Shown here: piece after piece, positions 24,652 to 34,571 of the stretch
Layout of the letters: every line of letters starts with the position of its first letter
How positions within the stretch are numbered: position 1 is the stretch's first letter
Assembly: GCA_000716465.1 (NCBI GenBank)
Contig: JNWL01000016.1
Coordinates: forward strand, 46,273-110,272
Source of the DNA: Streptomyces bikiniensis
Lineage (GTDB): Bacteria > Actinomycetota > Actinomycetes > Streptomycetales > Streptomycetaceae
DNA: 64,000 nucleotides
Direction of reading: 5' to 3'
Program-made: the position numbers and the translations under genes
Notes under the pieces: generated by a model
Databases searched by the model: none
Seen by the model: only the letters and a program-made list of their open reading frames with translations
What the model was told of the DNA's origin: nothing

Positions 24652-27096
24652 GTGGAGCAGCTGACGCAGCACGACCCGAGACGCATCGGGCCCTTCGAAG
24701 TGCTGGGCCGGCTCGGCGCGGGCGGAATGGGTCTGGTCTATCTCGCGCGCTCGGCCTCGGGCCGGCGCGTGGCGATCAAGACCGTGCGCACGGAGCTCGC
24801 GGAGGACCAGCTGTTCCGGGTCCGCTTCACCCGGGAGGTGGAGGCCGCACGGGCCGTCTCGGGCTTCTACACGGCCGCCGTCGTCGACGCCGACCCGCGC
24901 GCCGCCGTGCCCTGGCTGGCCACCGCCTACGTGCCCGCGCCCTCCCTCGAAGAGATAGTGAACGAGTGCGGGCCGCTCCCGGCCCAGGCCGTGCGCTGGC
25001 TCGCGGCCGGCGTCGCCGAGGCCCTCCAGTCCATCCACGGGGCGGGCCTGGTCCACCGCGACCTCAAGCCCTCCAACGTCCTCGTCGTCGAGGACGGCCC
25101 CCGGGTGATCGACTTCGGCATCGCGTCCGGCGTCTCCAACACGCGCCTGACCATGACCAACGTCGCCGTCGGCACCCCCGCCTACATGTCGCCCGAGCAG
25201 GCCCGCGACTCGCGCAGCGTCACCGGTGCCAGCGACATCTTCTCGCTGGGCTCGATGCTGGTCTTCGCCGCCACCGGCCACGCGCCCTACCACGGCGCCA
25301 ACCCGGTCGAGACCGTCTTCATGCTGCTCCGCGAGGGCCCCGACCTGGAGGGCCTGCCCGACGAGCTGCGGCCCCTCATCGACTCCTGCATGCAGACGGA
25401 CGTCTCCCGGCGCCCCAGCCCGGCCGACCTCCAGGCCCAGCTCGCCCCGCACCTCTTCGGCCCCGGCAGCGACGACAGCGGCACGGCCTCGGCCTGGCTG
25501 CCGCCGAGCGCCACCGCCATGATCGAGCGGCGGCGCGGCGGCAACCGGCCGGTGGCCGCGCCGCCCGTCCCGCCCGTGCCCCCGCCGCCGTCGGACCCGC
25601 CGGGCCGGTTCCCCGACCCGTACGGGCCGGAGCGCGGGCCCGGGAACGGGAGCGGCGGCAGGCCCGCGCCCGCCCCCGTCGGCGGCCGGCACGCGGGTCC
25701 CGCCGAGAGCGCGGGCGGTCCCGTGCGGCTCGGCGGCGGGACCGTGCCCATCGGGCCCGGCCCCCGGGTCGCCGACACCCGGGCGGCGCTCGCCGTCGGC
25801 CGGGGCGCCGACGCGGGCCCCGCGACCGGCTGGATCCGGCCGCCCGGCGGCGGCCCGCACGGCGCCGAGCCCGGCCCGGCGCCCGGCTCCCTCCCGCTGA
25901 ACGTGCCCGCGCAGGGCGGCGGCGCCGATCCGGCCCCGCCCCCGCCGGAGCCCGGCCACTGGCGGCCCTGGCGCTTCCGCATGTCCAACGACGTCTGGGG
26001 CACCCCGGTCGTCGACGGCGACCTGCTGTACGTCACCTCCTTCGAGGTGCACGCCCTGGACACGGGCAGCGGCCGGCGCCAGTTCAAGACCCGGGACGTG
26101 GCCTGGTCCATGGCCGTCGCCGGGGGCCGCATCCACGCCTCCGACGGGCCCACCCTGTACGCCCTCGACGCCGGCGACGGCGGCGAGCGCTGGCGGCTGC
26201 GCACCGAGGCCTGGGTGTACTCGCTCAAGGTCGACCGGGGCACGGTCGTCACCGGCACGCGCGGCGGCGGGGTGCAGGGCTGGGAGGCCTCCAACGGCGC
26301 CAAGCTGTGGGAGGTCACCGGGGCGCAGACCGACTTCGAGACCCCGGAGGCGGGGCCCGTCGTGCACGGCGACACGGTGTACGTGTGGCGGGACGCCCGG
26401 CTGTGGGCCCTCGACGCGCGGACCGGGGTGGAGCGCTGGTCGTACCCGATCGGGGACGCCGCCTCCTGCGGGGGAGTACCCGTACGGGTGGCCCCGGCCG
26501 AGGACGGCTACGTGTACGTGTCGGCCGGGACCCGGGTCCTGTCGATCGACATCGCGGCCGGGCACGTCCGCTGGCACTTCGAGGCGCCGGCCGTCTTCCT
26601 CTCCCCGCCGGCCTTCGCGCCGGGCCCGGCGGTCACCGGCGGCGGGGTGTACCTCGCCGACCACCTCGGCACGGTGTACGCGCTCGACGCCACCACCGGG
26701 CAGGACCGCTGGCGGATCGCGACCGAGCAGCGCCAGTCGGCCGAGCCGGTGCTCGTCGCGGACGGCAACGTGCACGTGGGCAGCGGCAGCGCGCTCTACA
26801 CGCTCGACGCGGTCACCGGCACGCCCCGGTGGCGGTTCGCGGCGGGCGGCGAACTGGTCGGCTCCCCGGTGGTCGCGGACGGCCGGATCCACTTCGGCTC
26901 GGCCGACCACGTCCTGTACACCCTGGACGCGACCGGCGGGCAGCTGCGCTGGAAGCTCGCGACCGGCGGCGAGATCACGGGCTCGCCGGTGGCGAAGGGC
27001 GGGGTCGTGTACGCGTGCAGCAAGGACCGCTGCGTGTACGCGCTGGACGCGGTGAAGGGCACGGCGACGGGCCGGGGGGCGGCGGCGCCCCGCTGA
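24652..27096 (+). CDS. afsK: Ser/Thr protein kinase AfsK with PQQ-type beta-propeller
   Basis: An 814-residue kinase. The kinase domain, residues 1-275, has LGAGGMG (22-27), AIK (K43), HRDLKPSN (about 135-142), DFG and [11 protein letters not shown] Pro/Gly-rich linker follows, then from about residue 440 a beta-propeller of PQQ-like repeats ([34 protein letters not shown] and others). AfsK in S. coelicolor has this architecture and phosphorylates AfsR to raise antibiotic production. The afsS and afsR genes 1.5-8 kb away support true orthology rather than a paralogous kinase. The GTG start has GGGAGG about 10 nt upstream. No TM segment is seen; signal sensing through the propeller is inferred. 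Confidence 0.8.
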   Translation: MEQLTQHDPRRIGPFEVLGRLGAGGMGLVYLARSASGRRVAIKTVRTELAEDQLFRVRFTREVEAARAVSGFYTAAVVDADPRAAVPWLATAYVPAPSLEEIVNECGPLPAQAVRWLAAGVAEALQSIHGAGLVHRDLKPSNVLVVEDGPRVIDFGIASGVSNTRLTMTNVAVGTPAYMSPEQARDSRSVTGASDIFSLGSMLVFAATGHAPYHGANPVETVFMLLREGPDLEGLPDELRPLIDSCMQTDVSRRPSPADLQAQLAPHLFGPGSDDSGTASAWLPPSATAMIERRRGGNRPVAAPPVPPVPPPPSDPPGRFPDPYGPERGPGNGSGGRPAPAPVGGRHAGPAESAGGPVRLGGGTVPIGPGPRVADTRAALAVGRGADAGPATGWIRPPGGGPHGAEPGPAPGSLPLNVPAQGGGADPAPPPPEPGHWRPWRFRMSNDVWGTPVVDGDLLYVTSFEVHALDTGSGRRQFKTRDVAWSMAVAGGRIHASDGPTLYALDAGDGGERWRLRTEAWVYSLKVDRGTVVTGTRGGGVQGWEASNGAKLWEVTGAQTDFETPEAGPVVHGDTVYVWRDARLWALDARTGVERWSYPIGDAASCGGVPVRVAPAEDGYVYVSAGTRVLSIDIAAGHVRWHFEAPAVFLSPPAFAPGPAVTGGGVYLADHLGTVYALDATTGQDRWRIATEQRQSAEPVLVADGNVHVGSGSALYTLDAVTGTPRWRFAAGGELVGSPVVADGRIHFGSADHVLYTLDATGGQLRWKLATGGEITGSPVAKGGVVYACSKDRCVYALDAVKGTATGRGAAAPR

Positions 27097-27131
27097 CGGA
27101 CCGGGGCGGCGGGGCCGGTCCCCCCGGCACT

Positions 27132-27833
27132 TCAGCGGGGCCCGGAGCCGGTCCCGTCCTGGTCCGGCCCCTGGTCCGGCTCCCGGCCCCACTCCCCGCC
27201 CCGGTCCCGGCCCTGTCCGGGCACGTCGAAGGTCCGGGTCGGCTCGGAACCGTACGGGTCGTACGGGTCGTAGGCGCCGGGGGAGGAGGCCTCCCGGGGA
27301 TCGCCCGCGGGCGCCCCGTACGGGTCGGACACGGGCGTCGCGCGGGGGTCGGGCCCCGCCGGGGGCGCGTACGCCCTCGGCTCCTCCGCCTCCCTCCGGT
27401 CCTCCCGCCGCTCCCTCTTCCGCCTCCGCCCCGACATCACGAGCGCGCCGAGCAGCAGCAGGATGCCGCCGCCGAGGGCGTTCGCGACCCCGTCGCCGAG
27501 GCCCGCGCCGTCGCCGCCGACGGTGAGGCTGCCCTCGTACTGCCCGACGCGGACCATCCAGAGGACGGTGAAGCCGAGGACGACGAGCCCGGCGAGGGCG
27601 ACGAGGAGGCGGGAGCGGAGCACCAGGCCGACGAGGGTGAGGAGGGCGGCGAGGGCGAAGGGCAGCAGGAGCGACCACCAGAGGTCGGCCTTTACCTCGC
27701 TGATGCCGGTGAACAGCTCGTCCAGGGCGTAGTCGCGTCCGTGACGGCCGTCGTACCAGGCACGGAAGGGGCTCAGAACGGCGGCCGTCGCTCCGGCGAG
27801 AGCCAGGACGGCGCCGGCGACGTTGCGGATCAT
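27132..27833 (-). CDS. Four-TM membrane protein with Pro/Asp-rich tail
   Basis: A 233-residue protein: an N-terminal TM, a loop with WYDGRHGRDYALDELFTG, then three closely spaced TM helices (LLLPFALAALLTLVGLVL; LLVALAGLVVLGFTVLWMV; ALGGGILLLLGALVMSG). A highly charged RRRKRERREDRRE stretch and a long cytoplasmic tail with repeated DPYG/YDPYD motifs follow. The start ATG has GGAGGC six bases upstream. It converges with afsK, ending 36 bases from it. Tails of this kind are common in kinase-associated membrane proteins, but no function is recognised. Confidence 0.8.
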   Translation of the reverse strand: MIRNVAGAVLALAGATAAVLSPFRAWYDGRHGRDYALDELFTGISEVKADLWWSLLLPFALAALLTLVGLVLRSRLLVALAGLVVLGFTVLWMVRVGQYEGSLTVGGDGAGLGDGVANALGGGILLLLGALVMSGRRRKRERREDRREAEEPRAYAPPAGPDPRATPVSDPYGAPAGDPREASSPGAYDPYDPYGSEPTRTFDVPGQGRDRGGEWGREPDQGPDQDGTGSGPR

Positions 27834-27989
27834 CGAAGCGGCCTCCAGGGTGGTCCGGCTCTCGCTCCCGACGCTACGCCGGGTCGGAGGGGCCCGCCAC
27901 GCGGCCCGGGGACGGTGCGGTCCGGCGGAATCGAGCCGTTCCGGCGGCGGGGCCTGGTGGCCGGCGCGTACCCCCACGACAATGACCTG

Positions 27990-28418
27990 ATGCGTTCCCT
28001 CACCCGTCCGGCGGCCCTGGCGGTCTGCCTCGGAAGCGTCCTCCTGGCGTCCGGCTGCTCCCCGGCGACCTCCCGGGACGCGGACCCGGACCGCCGGGAC
28101 CCGACCGTCACCCCCGGGCCCACGGTCACCGCCACCGCCGCCCCCGACGAGGCGTCCCGGACGGCCGAGCGCTACCGCCGGTCCGGCGGGGCGGAGGACG
28201 TGTACGGGATCCAGCGGGCCGCCGGCCCCGGAGGCGTTCCCCTGGTGACCGTGTGGACGCGCGGGGAGGAACGGGACGCCGGTCGGTTCGACGCGCTCAA
28301 AGCGTCGGTCGCCGGCTATCTGGAGCGCGAGGAGCGCGTCTCCCTCGAACGGGGCTATCTGATGGACGTCTTCGGCCCGGACGGCTCGCTCCGGCACCGC
28401 CTCGACACGCGCCCGTAG
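27990..28418 (+). CDS. Putative lipoprotein
   Basis: A 142-residue protein with a lipoprotein signal peptide (LAVCLGSVLLASGC, lipobox LASGC with the lipidated Cys at about residue 23). A Thr/Pro linker and a small domain follow (AERYRRSGGAEDVYGIQRA, PLVTVWTRGEERDAGRFDALKASVAGYLEREE). The exported domain has no family that I recognise. It lies between the afsK-side membrane gene and afsS. Confidence 0.75.
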   Translation: MRSLTRPAALAVCLGSVLLASGCSPATSRDADPDRRDPTVTPGPTVTATAAPDEASRTAERYRRSGGAEDVYGIQRAAGPGGVPLVTVWTRGEERDAGRFDALKASVAGYLEREERVSLERGYLMDVFGPDGSLRHRLDTRP

Positions 28419-28623
28419 CCGGACGCGCCGAAGGGGCCGGGCGATTGCCCGACCCCTTCCTGTGCGGTGGTCCGACCGCGTTACGCACGGGCCCTGTCCG
28501 GCGGATCCCCCCTGGTTCCGCCGGACGTCCCCCGAGCCCGTGTGCTCCCCCGTCGACCGGACCCGTCCGGCCCCGGCGGCTCCCCCGAAGTCGCCGCCGC
28601 GGCCGTTCCCCGTCGGGAGTGGA

Positions 28624-28836
28624 CTAGTCGGCCGGCCTCGCCACGTGCTCCTCGTCGCCCGTGACCTTCTCGGTGATGGCGTCGATCGCCGGCTCCGAGG
28701 TGGCGTGCATGTCCTTGGTGGTGACGGTGCCGTCGGCCGGGCCGGTGATCTTCGCGGTGATCGCGCCGACCGCCGGCTCCGAGGTGGCGTGCATGTCCTT
28801 GGTGGTGATCGGGTCCTGCTTGATCGAATCGGTCAT
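28624..28836 (-). CDS. afsS: AfsS (AfsR2), small repeat-containing activator
   Basis: A 70-residue protein made mostly of two 28-residue repeats, each with TTKDMHATSEPA and AITAK/EK-TG. Such T-T-x-D-x-H-A-T-x-E-P repeats mark AfsS, the 63-residue product of S. coelicolor activated by AfsR, which stimulates actinorhodin production by an unknown mechanism; homologues are often annotated sigma-like. It lies directly downstream of afsR on the same strand, as in S. coelicolor. ATG 28836 has AGGAG nine bases upstream; a TTG at 28845 was rejected. A large hairpin lies in its leader and a PHO/AfsR-box-like direct repeat upstream. Confidence 0.85.
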   Translation of the reverse strand: MTDSIKQDPITTKDMHATSEPAVGAITAKITGPADGTVTTKDMHATSEPAIDAITEKVTGDEEHVARPAD

Positions 28837-28872
28837 GCTCGTCAACTCCTGCGTGTGATGTCCGTGTCGTGA

Positions 28873-28919
28873 GGAGATTCGCCCGGCCGTTCCCCCGTTG
28901 GACAGCCGGGCGAATCTCC
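28873..28919 (-). promoter_or_regulatory. 15-bp stem hairpin in the afsS leader
   Basis: Arms GGAGATTCGCCCGGC (28873-28887) and GCCGGGCGAATCTCC (28905-28919) pair perfectly around a 17-nt loop. The hairpin is 36 nt upstream of the afsS ATG and downstream of the predicted AfsR-dependent start. It may act as an attenuator of afsS and as the terminator of afsR. No U-tract follows. Confidence 0.7.
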
Positions 28920-29019
28920 GGGGCCGATCACCCTAGTACTCCGGGGTGGTGGCCCTCACCGACGATCCGTCTGCCCCCCGACGCGACGGCTCGTCATGGG
29001 GAAGAGCATGCCGTGCGGC

Positions 29020-29038
29020 GATAAACGAACGATGAACG
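29020..29038 (-). promoter_or_regulatory. AfsR/PhoP-type operator in front of afsS
   Basis: On the minus strand CGTTCATC (29038-29031) is repeated as CGTTTATC (29027-29020) with an 11-bp period, like PHO and SARP boxes. The second copy ends 9 bp before CATGCT (29010-29005), the expected -10 position for SARP activation. In S. coelicolor AfsR and PhoP both bind this promoter. Confidence 0.7.
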
Positions 29039-29053
29039 CCCAGGCAGCCGCGG

Positions 29054-32000
29054 TCACGCGGCCGTCGCGGGGACGAGGAGCGCGCGGACCTCGTCGGCCT
29101 CCGGAGCGCCGAGGCCCTCGAAGATGCCCAGCGCCTCCTGCCAGCAGACCACCGCCCGGCCGCTCTGCCCGATGCCGAAGAGGCCCCGGCCCAGGACGGT
29201 GAGGACGTTGCCCCGACGCCACTCGCCGCCGATGCCCCGCAGCACGGTGAGGGCCATCTCGGCGTTCGACGCCGCCTGGGCGTGCCGGCGCGCGGCGAGG
29301 TCCACCTCGGACAGCCGGAAGAGGGTCATGCCCTCCCACAGCCGCTGCCGGCTGTCGGCGAAGACCGCCAGCGCCTCGCGGAGGTGTTCGGCCGCCGAGG
29401 CGAGCTGGTTGTCCTGGGTGAGGGCGAGACCGAGGGCGTACCGCCCGTTGGCGCCCCGGAGGGCGTGCCCCATCGCGTCGTAGATCCGGGTGCCCTGCCT
29501 GGCGAGGGCTATGGCGCTCGACGTGCGGCCCATGGCCAGGTGGATGCGCGACAGGTTGCAGAGGGCGCTCGCCTCCCCCGGCTCGTCCCCGATCCCGCGG
29601 AAGCGCTCGATCGCCCGGGTGAGGTGCTGCTCGCCCTCCGCGAAGCGGTTCTGGTACAGCGCGATGATCCCGCGCGCGTTGGCGGACCAGCAGGCCGGCA
29701 CCGGGTCCTCGGCCCGTTCCGCGTGCGGCAGCGCGAGTTCGGCGTCGCGGTCCGCCTCCTTGAAGCGGCCCGCCGTGTGGTGGACGCCCGCGAGGACCAT
29801 GAGGGCGCGGCCCTCGGTCCTGGCGTCCGCGCGGGCGCGGGCGGCGTCGCGCACGACGACGCCCGTGGCCTCGAACTCCTTGGAGTTCGCCCCCGACTCG
29901 CCGAGGTCCAGCGACGCCCACAGCAGGTCCACCCCCCGCCGCAGCGTCGCGGGCGAGGCGGCGGACTGGCGGACCGTGGCCAGGAGGCAGTTCGCCTCGG
30001 CGTAGAGCCAGTCCTGGGCCTCGTGGCGGTCGGTGAAGGACAGGCCGTCGTACTCGGTGGGCTCCAGGTGGTCGACCAGCCGGTCGCCGGGGCGCTCGAT
30101 GGCGTACACGCGGGCGGCGGTCGACAGGTAGAAGTCGAGGAGCCGGGAGAGCGCCGCCTCCTTCTCCGACGGCGGCTGCTCGTCCCTCTCCGCGCACGCG
30201 CGCGCGTAGAGCCGGACCAGGTCGTGGTACCGGTAGCGGCCCGGGGCCGCCGATTCGAGCAGGGACGTGTCGACCAGCGCCTCCAGGAGGTCCTCCGTGT
30301 CCCAGAGCGGGAGATCGAGGACGGCGGCCGCCGCCGCGAGCGAGATGTCCGGGCCGTCCGCCAGGCCGAGCAGGCGGAAGGCGCGGGCCTGGGCCGGCTC
30401 CAGCTGCCCGTAGCCCAGCTCGAACGTCGCCTTGACCGCCAGGTCGCCCGCCTGGAGTTCGTCCAGCCGCCGCCGCTCGTCCGCCAGCTTGGCCGCCAGG
30501 ACCGACACCGTCCACGTCCGGCGGGCCGCGAGCCGGGACGCGGCGATGCGGATGGCCAGGGGCAGGAAGCCGCAGGCCGCGACCACGTCGAGCGCCGCCT
30601 CCCGCTCGGCCCGCACCCGCTCCTCCCCGACGATCCTCAGGAAGAGCTGGAGCGCCTCCTCCGGGGACATCACGTCCAGGTCGACCAGGTGCGCCCCCGC
30701 CAGGTCCACCATCCGGATCCGGCTGGTGACCAGCGCCGCGCACCCCGCCGTGCCGGGCAGCAGCGGGCGGATCTGGGCCGCGTCCCGGGCGTTGTCCAGG
30801 AGGACCAGGACCCGGCGCCCGTCGAGCGTGGACCGGTAGAGCGCGGCCCGGTCGTCCAGCGAGTCGGGGATGGCCGAGTCCGGGGTGCCGAGCGCGCGCA
30901 GGAAGGAGCCCAGGACGGTCTCGGGCGCGGCGGCCCGGGACCCCGCGCCCTGGAGGTCCACGTACAGCTGCCCGTCCGGGAAGTGCGGCCGCGCCTCGTG
31001 GGCCACGTGCACGGCGAGGGTCGTCTTGCCGACGCCGCCGATGCCCGCGAGCGCCGAGACCGCCATGACGTGCCCCTCGGCGGTGGCGAGCCGGGCGCCC
31101 AGCTCCCGTACGAAGGAGGCGCGGCCCGTGAAGTCCGGCACGGTCGCCGGGAGCTGCGCCGGGCGCGCGACGGGCGCGGCGGCCGGGGCGGGCTCCTCGA
31201 CGGGCCGGGCCAGCTCGGCGTCGGCCCGGAGGATGCGCTGCTGGAGCCGGGAGAGCTCGGGGTTCGGGTCGACGCCCAGCTCGTCGGCGAGGAGCCGGCG
31301 CGTGTCCGCGTACACGGCGAGCGCCTCGGCCTGCCGTCCGCCGCGGTAGAGCGCCAGCATGAGCAGTTCGCGCAGGCGCTCGCGCAGCGGGTGCGCGGCG
31401 GTGAGCGCGGTCAGCTCGGAGACGGCCTCGGCGTGCGCGCCGACCTCCAGGTCGATGTCGAGCCGGGTCTCCAGGAGGGTGAGCCGCCACTCCTCCAGGC
31501 GGGTGCGCTGGGCCTCGGCGTACGGTCCGGGCACGGAGGCCAGGACCTCGCCGTCCCACAGGTCGAGGGCCTCGGCCAGCCGTGCCCGGGCCGCCGCGCG
31601 GTCCCCGCCCGCCCGCAGCTTCTCGGCCTCGCCGGCCAGCTCCTGGGCGGCGGTGAGGTCGAGCGCGGCGGCGGAGGCGCGCAGGGCGTAGCCGCCGGAC
31701 TCGCTGACCAGGACCTCGGGGCCGAGGGCCTTGCGGAGCCGGGAGGCGTAGGTGCGGACGGCCGCGAGGGCCTGGGAGGGCGGTTCCTCGCCCCAGAGCG
31801 CGTCGATCAGCTCGGCGGCGGTGGCGGTGCGGCCGCCGCGCAGGAGGAGGGCGGCGAGCAGGGCGCGCTGCTGCGGGGAACCGGTGGGCACGGCCTCGCC
31901 GCCCCGCCAGGCCCGTACGGGCCCGAGCACCCCGAAGCGCAGCGCCCCGCCACCGGTCTCCGCGTCGCCGTCCGTGCTGCGGTCCGTACCGCCGGCCGTG

Positions 32001-32236
32001 CTGCGGTCCGCACTGCCGTCCGTACCGCCGGCCGCGCCCTCGCCCGCCCCTGCCGGGACCACCGCCCCTGCCGGGACCACCGGCGCTTCCGGGGCCCCCG
32101 TGCGCGCCGTACCCGCCGGAGTCACCGGGGTCGTCGTACCCGCCGAAGTCACGGGGGCATCCGGGCCCGCCGGGGCGTTCCCGCCCGTTTCCGCAGCCCG
32201 CTGCGCCGGGACTCGCGGCCCGTCCTCACGGTCCAT
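29054..32236 (-). CDS. afsR: AfsR, SARP-family global regulator with NB-ARC ATPase and TPR domains
   Basis: A 1,060-residue regulator. It has a low-complexity N-terminal extension (1-95), an OmpR-like winged helix (about 97-190, LRFGVLGPVRAW, RALLAALLLRGG), a BTAD (to about 345), an NB-ARC ATPase (Walker A GIGGVGKTT near 400; LVLLDNARD) and C-terminal TPRs (about 760-1060). The order and many exact stretches match S. coelicolor AfsR (993 aa), which is phosphorylated by AfsK and activates afsS. The ATG 32236 with AGGGGGAG upstream was chosen; earlier in-frame codons lack a ribosome site. The N-terminal extension is absent or shorter in the S. coelicolor protein as I recall it. Confidence 0.93.
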   Translation of the reverse strand: MDREDGPRVPAQRAAETGGNAPAGPDAPVTSAGTTTPVTPAGTARTGAPEAPVVPAGAVVPAGAGEGAAGGTDGSADRSTAGGTDRSTDGDAETGGGALRFGVLGPVRAWRGGEAVPTGSPQQRALLAALLLRGGRTATAAELIDALWGEEPPSQALAAVRTYASRLRKALGPEVLVSESGGYALRASAAALDLTAAQELAGEAEKLRAGGDRAAARARLAEALDLWDGEVLASVPGPYAEAQRTRLEEWRLTLLETRLDIDLEVGAHAEAVSELTALTAAHPLRERLRELLMLALYRGGRQAEALAVYADTRRLLADELGVDPNPELSRLQQRILRADAELARPVEEPAPAAAPVARPAQLPATVPDFTGRASFVRELGARLATAEGHVMAVSALAGIGGVGKTTLAVHVAHEARPHFPDGQLYVDLQGAGSRAAAPETVLGSFLRALGTPDSAIPDSLDDRAALYRSTLDGRRVLVLLDNARDAAQIRPLLPGTAGCAALVTSRIRMVDLAGAHLVDLDVMSPEEALQLFLRIVGEERVRAEREAALDVVAACGFLPLAIRIAASRLAARRTWTVSVLAAKLADERRRLDELQAGDLAVKATFELGYGQLEPAQARAFRLLGLADGPDISLAAAAAVLDLPLWDTEDLLEALVDTSLLESAAPGRYRYHDLVRLYARACAERDEQPPSEKEAALSRLLDFYLSTAARVYAIERPGDRLVDHLEPTEYDGLSFTDRHEAQDWLYAEANCLLATVRQSAASPATLRRGVDLLWASLDLGESGANSKEFEATGVVVRDAARARADARTEGRALMVLAGVHHTAGRFKEADRDAELALPHAERAEDPVPACWSANARGIIALYQNRFAEGEQHLTRAIERFRGIGDEPGEASALCNLSRIHLAMGRTSSAIALARQGTRIYDAMGHALRGANGRYALGLALTQDNQLASAAEHLREALAVFADSRQRLWEGMTLFRLSEVDLAARRHAQAASNAEMALTVLRGIGGEWRRGNVLTVLGRGLFGIGQSGRAVVCWQEALGIFEGLGAPEADEVRALLVPATAA

Positions 32237-32717
32237 AGCTCCCCCTGCCGTACCGCTGGTTTCGCCCAGGACAGTCTGCCTTGTCCGGAGGGGGTCCGTC
32301 AGCATCGGGTCGGCCGGAGCGGGGCCGTTGCCGGACCGTTGTACGGGGGCGTCGACCGGCGTCCCGCCGGGAGGCGGAGCGGAGGGTGGCCGGTGCCCGC
32401 CGGGTCCCGGCGCCCGCTCCGCGACCCGCCCCTGGCGACTCCCGGACCCGCCCCGGCCGGCCCCCGGCCGGCCCCCGGTCGACTCCCCGAAAAATTCCTC
32501 GGGAAAATTTCGAAACGGACATTTCGGGCCGTGCTGCGGTTCCCGCATATCGGACGCCGGCCGACGAACCTACCGGTTGGTCGGGTGGTCAGGTTGGTCG
32601 ATCTTTCAATCATTGGCGATCGCCCGATTAGACCCCGGCAATGCAAGGCCGTGACCGACCGGTCACGCGGATTTCCATCCTCCAGGTAGGGAAACCGCAG
32701 CATTTAACGTCCTGTTC
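32237..32717. promoter_or_regulatory. Divergent control region afsR / permease
   Basis: These 481 bases hold no gene. The left half is GC-rich with many CCGG blocks; the right half (about 32485-32640) is more AT-rich and probably contains the afsR promoter. A perfect dyad GTGACC-GACC-GGTCAC lies at 32651-32666. TAACGT (32705-32710) sits 7 nt before the permease ATG, predicting a leaderless permease mRNA. Confidence 0.6.
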
Positions 32718-34283
32718 ATGACCCAGGTGGAAGCGCGGCCGCTGGCCGGAGACACGGTAAGGGGCGCCGACGCCCCGGGCGACGCCCACGGCGTGCGCAC
32801 CAAAGGACTCGGCGGGAACTCCGTCGGCCTCCTCGGCAGCGCCGTCATCGGCGTCTCCACCGTCGCCCCCGTCTACTGTCTGACCTCCACGCTCGGCTCC
32901 ACCGCCGGCGAGGTCGGACTCCAGATGCCCGCCGTCTTCCTCGCGGGCTTCCTCCCGATGCTCCTCGTCGCCTTCGCGTACCGGGAGCTCAACCGGGCCA
33001 TGCCGGACTGCGGCACCTCCTTCACCTGGACCGTGAAGGCCTTCGGGCCCAAGATCGGCTGGATGTGCGGCTGGGGCCTCGTGATCGCGACGATCATCGT
33101 GCTCTCCAACCTGGCCGGCGTCGCCACCTCCTACTTCTGGCTCCTCGCCGGCGAGATCACCGGCAGCGAGTCCGTCACCGCCCTCGACGGCAACAAGGCC
33201 GTCCACATCGTCACCTGCCTCGCGCTCATCGCCTCCGCCACCGCGATCAGCTACCGCGGCATGACCGCCACCAAGGGCGTCCAGTACACCCTCGTCGGCC
33301 TCCAGCTCGTCGTCCTCGCCGTCTTCGTCGGCATGGCCCTGACGAAGGCCGGCTCCTTCGAGACCTCGGTCGACTTCTCCTGGTCCTGGATGAACCCCTT
33401 CGCGGTGCAGTCCTTCGCCGCCTTCACGGCCGGACTCTCGCTCTCGATCTTCATGTACTGGGGCTGGGACGCCTGCATGGCGACCAACGAGGAGACCACC
33501 GGCAGCGACAGGACCCCCGGCCGCGCCGCCCTCATCGCGATGGTCGTCCTGGTCGGCTCCTACCTGGCCACCGGCATCGCCGCCCAGATGGCCGTCGGCT
33601 CCGGCGAGCAGGGCCTCGGCCTCGCCAACCCGGAGACCTCCGACAACGTCTTCGCCGCCCTCGCCGGCCCCGTCATGGGCCCCGTCCTCGGCGTCCTGCT
33701 CTTCGTCGCGGTCCTGGCCTCCGCCGCCGCGAGCCTCCAGACCACCTTCATCCCGGTCGCCCGCACGGTCCTCGCGATGGCCACGTACGAGGCGCTGCCG
33801 AAGTCCTTCACCGAGGTCCACCCGGTCTTCAAGACCCCCGGCCGGGCCACGGTCGTGGCGGGCGTCGCCACCGGCGCGTTCTACACGGTGATGACCCTGG
33901 TCAGCGAGCACGTCCTGGTCGACACCATCTACGCCCTCGGCCTGATGATCTGCTTCTACTACGCGCTCACGGCCTTCGCCTGCGTCCGCTACTTCCGCAA
34001 GGAGCTGTTCCGCTCCTTCCGCGACTTCGCCTTCAAGGGCCTGATGCCGCTGCTCGGCGGCCTCATGCTCACCGCCGTCTTCGGCAAGACCCTGTACGAC
34101 ATGTGGGACCCGGCGTACGGCTCCGGCTCCGCCGTCCTCGGCATGGGCTCGGTCTTCGTGATCGGCGTCGGCCTGCTGCTCCTCGGCGTGGTGATCATGC
34201 TGGTCATGCAGCGCCGCAGCCCCGCCTTCTTCCGCGGCGAGGTCCTGACCAAGGAGACCCCGTCCCTGGTGGTGGCGGACTGA
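32718..34283 (+). CDS. APC-family amino-acid permease
   Basis: A 521-residue membrane transporter with twelve predicted TM helices. It starts with GLLGSAVIGVSTVAPVYCLTSTLG (helix 1 with the unwound GxG-type segment) and has PMLLVAFAYRELNRAMPDCGTSFTW, a signature of the APC superfamily. FMYWGWDACMATNEETT follows the middle helices. The substrate is an amino acid or amine, not resolved. The start ATG directly follows a -10-like box, so translation is probably leaderless. It is divergent from afsR and followed by a strong terminator, hence monocistronic. Confidence 0.88.
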   Translation: MTQVEARPLAGDTVRGADAPGDAHGVRTKGLGGNSVGLLGSAVIGVSTVAPVYCLTSTLGSTAGEVGLQMPAVFLAGFLPMLLVAFAYRELNRAMPDCGTSFTWTVKAFGPKIGWMCGWGLVIATIIVLSNLAGVATSYFWLLAGEITGSESVTALDGNKAVHIVTCLALIASATAISYRGMTATKGVQYTLVGLQLVVLAVFVGMALTKAGSFETSVDFSWSWMNPFAVQSFAAFTAGLSLSIFMYWGWDACMATNEETTGSDRTPGRAALIAMVVLVGSYLATGIAAQMAVGSGEQGLGLANPETSDNVFAALAGPVMGPVLGVLLFVAVLASAAASLQTTFIPVARTVLAMATYEALPKSFTEVHPVFKTPGRATVVAGVATGAFYTVMTLVSEHVLVDTIYALGLMICFYYALTAFACVRYFRKELFRSFRDFAFKGLMPLLGGLMLTAVFGKTLYDMWDPAYGSGSAVLGMGSVFVIGVGLLLLGVVIMLVMQRRSPAFFRGEVLTKETPSLVVAD

Positions 34284-34310
34284 GCGGACGCTCCTGAGCC
34301 ACGAGAGACG

Positions 34311-34350
34311 GCGAAGGCGGCGGGCCCGTGGGGGGTCCCGCCGCCTTCGC
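34311..34350 (+). terminator. Terminator after the permease
   Basis: Perfect 14-bp arms GCGAAGGCGGCGGG (34311-34324) and CCCGCCGCCTTCGC (34337-34350) with a 12-nt loop, 28 bases after the permease stop. Confidence 0.85.
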
Positions 34351-34571
34351 ACGTCCGGTGGCGCCGAGGCCCGGGGTCTCCCGACACCGCCCGGGACTCC
34401 CTGCGGCTTCCCGGCCCCCTCGCCTCCTGTGCCCCCGCACGACTTCCTGGGACGCGCGCACGGAATCCGCGCGGGAGACGGTGGACCGGGTGCGGCAGCG
34501 GCTGCGCGACGGCTTCACGACCGGGTCCGGGGACCCGGTCGACGTCCTGGTGGTGCGCGAGCCCCGTGCGG
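34351..34571. other. Region without a convincing gene, possible gene remnant
   Basis: A plus-strand frame reads SWDARTESARETVDRVRQRLRDGFTT, which looks helical and could be a remnant, but there is no ribosome site or clear start. The frame runs over the end of the AhpD-like gene. No repeat or RNA structure was seen. Confidence 0.3.
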
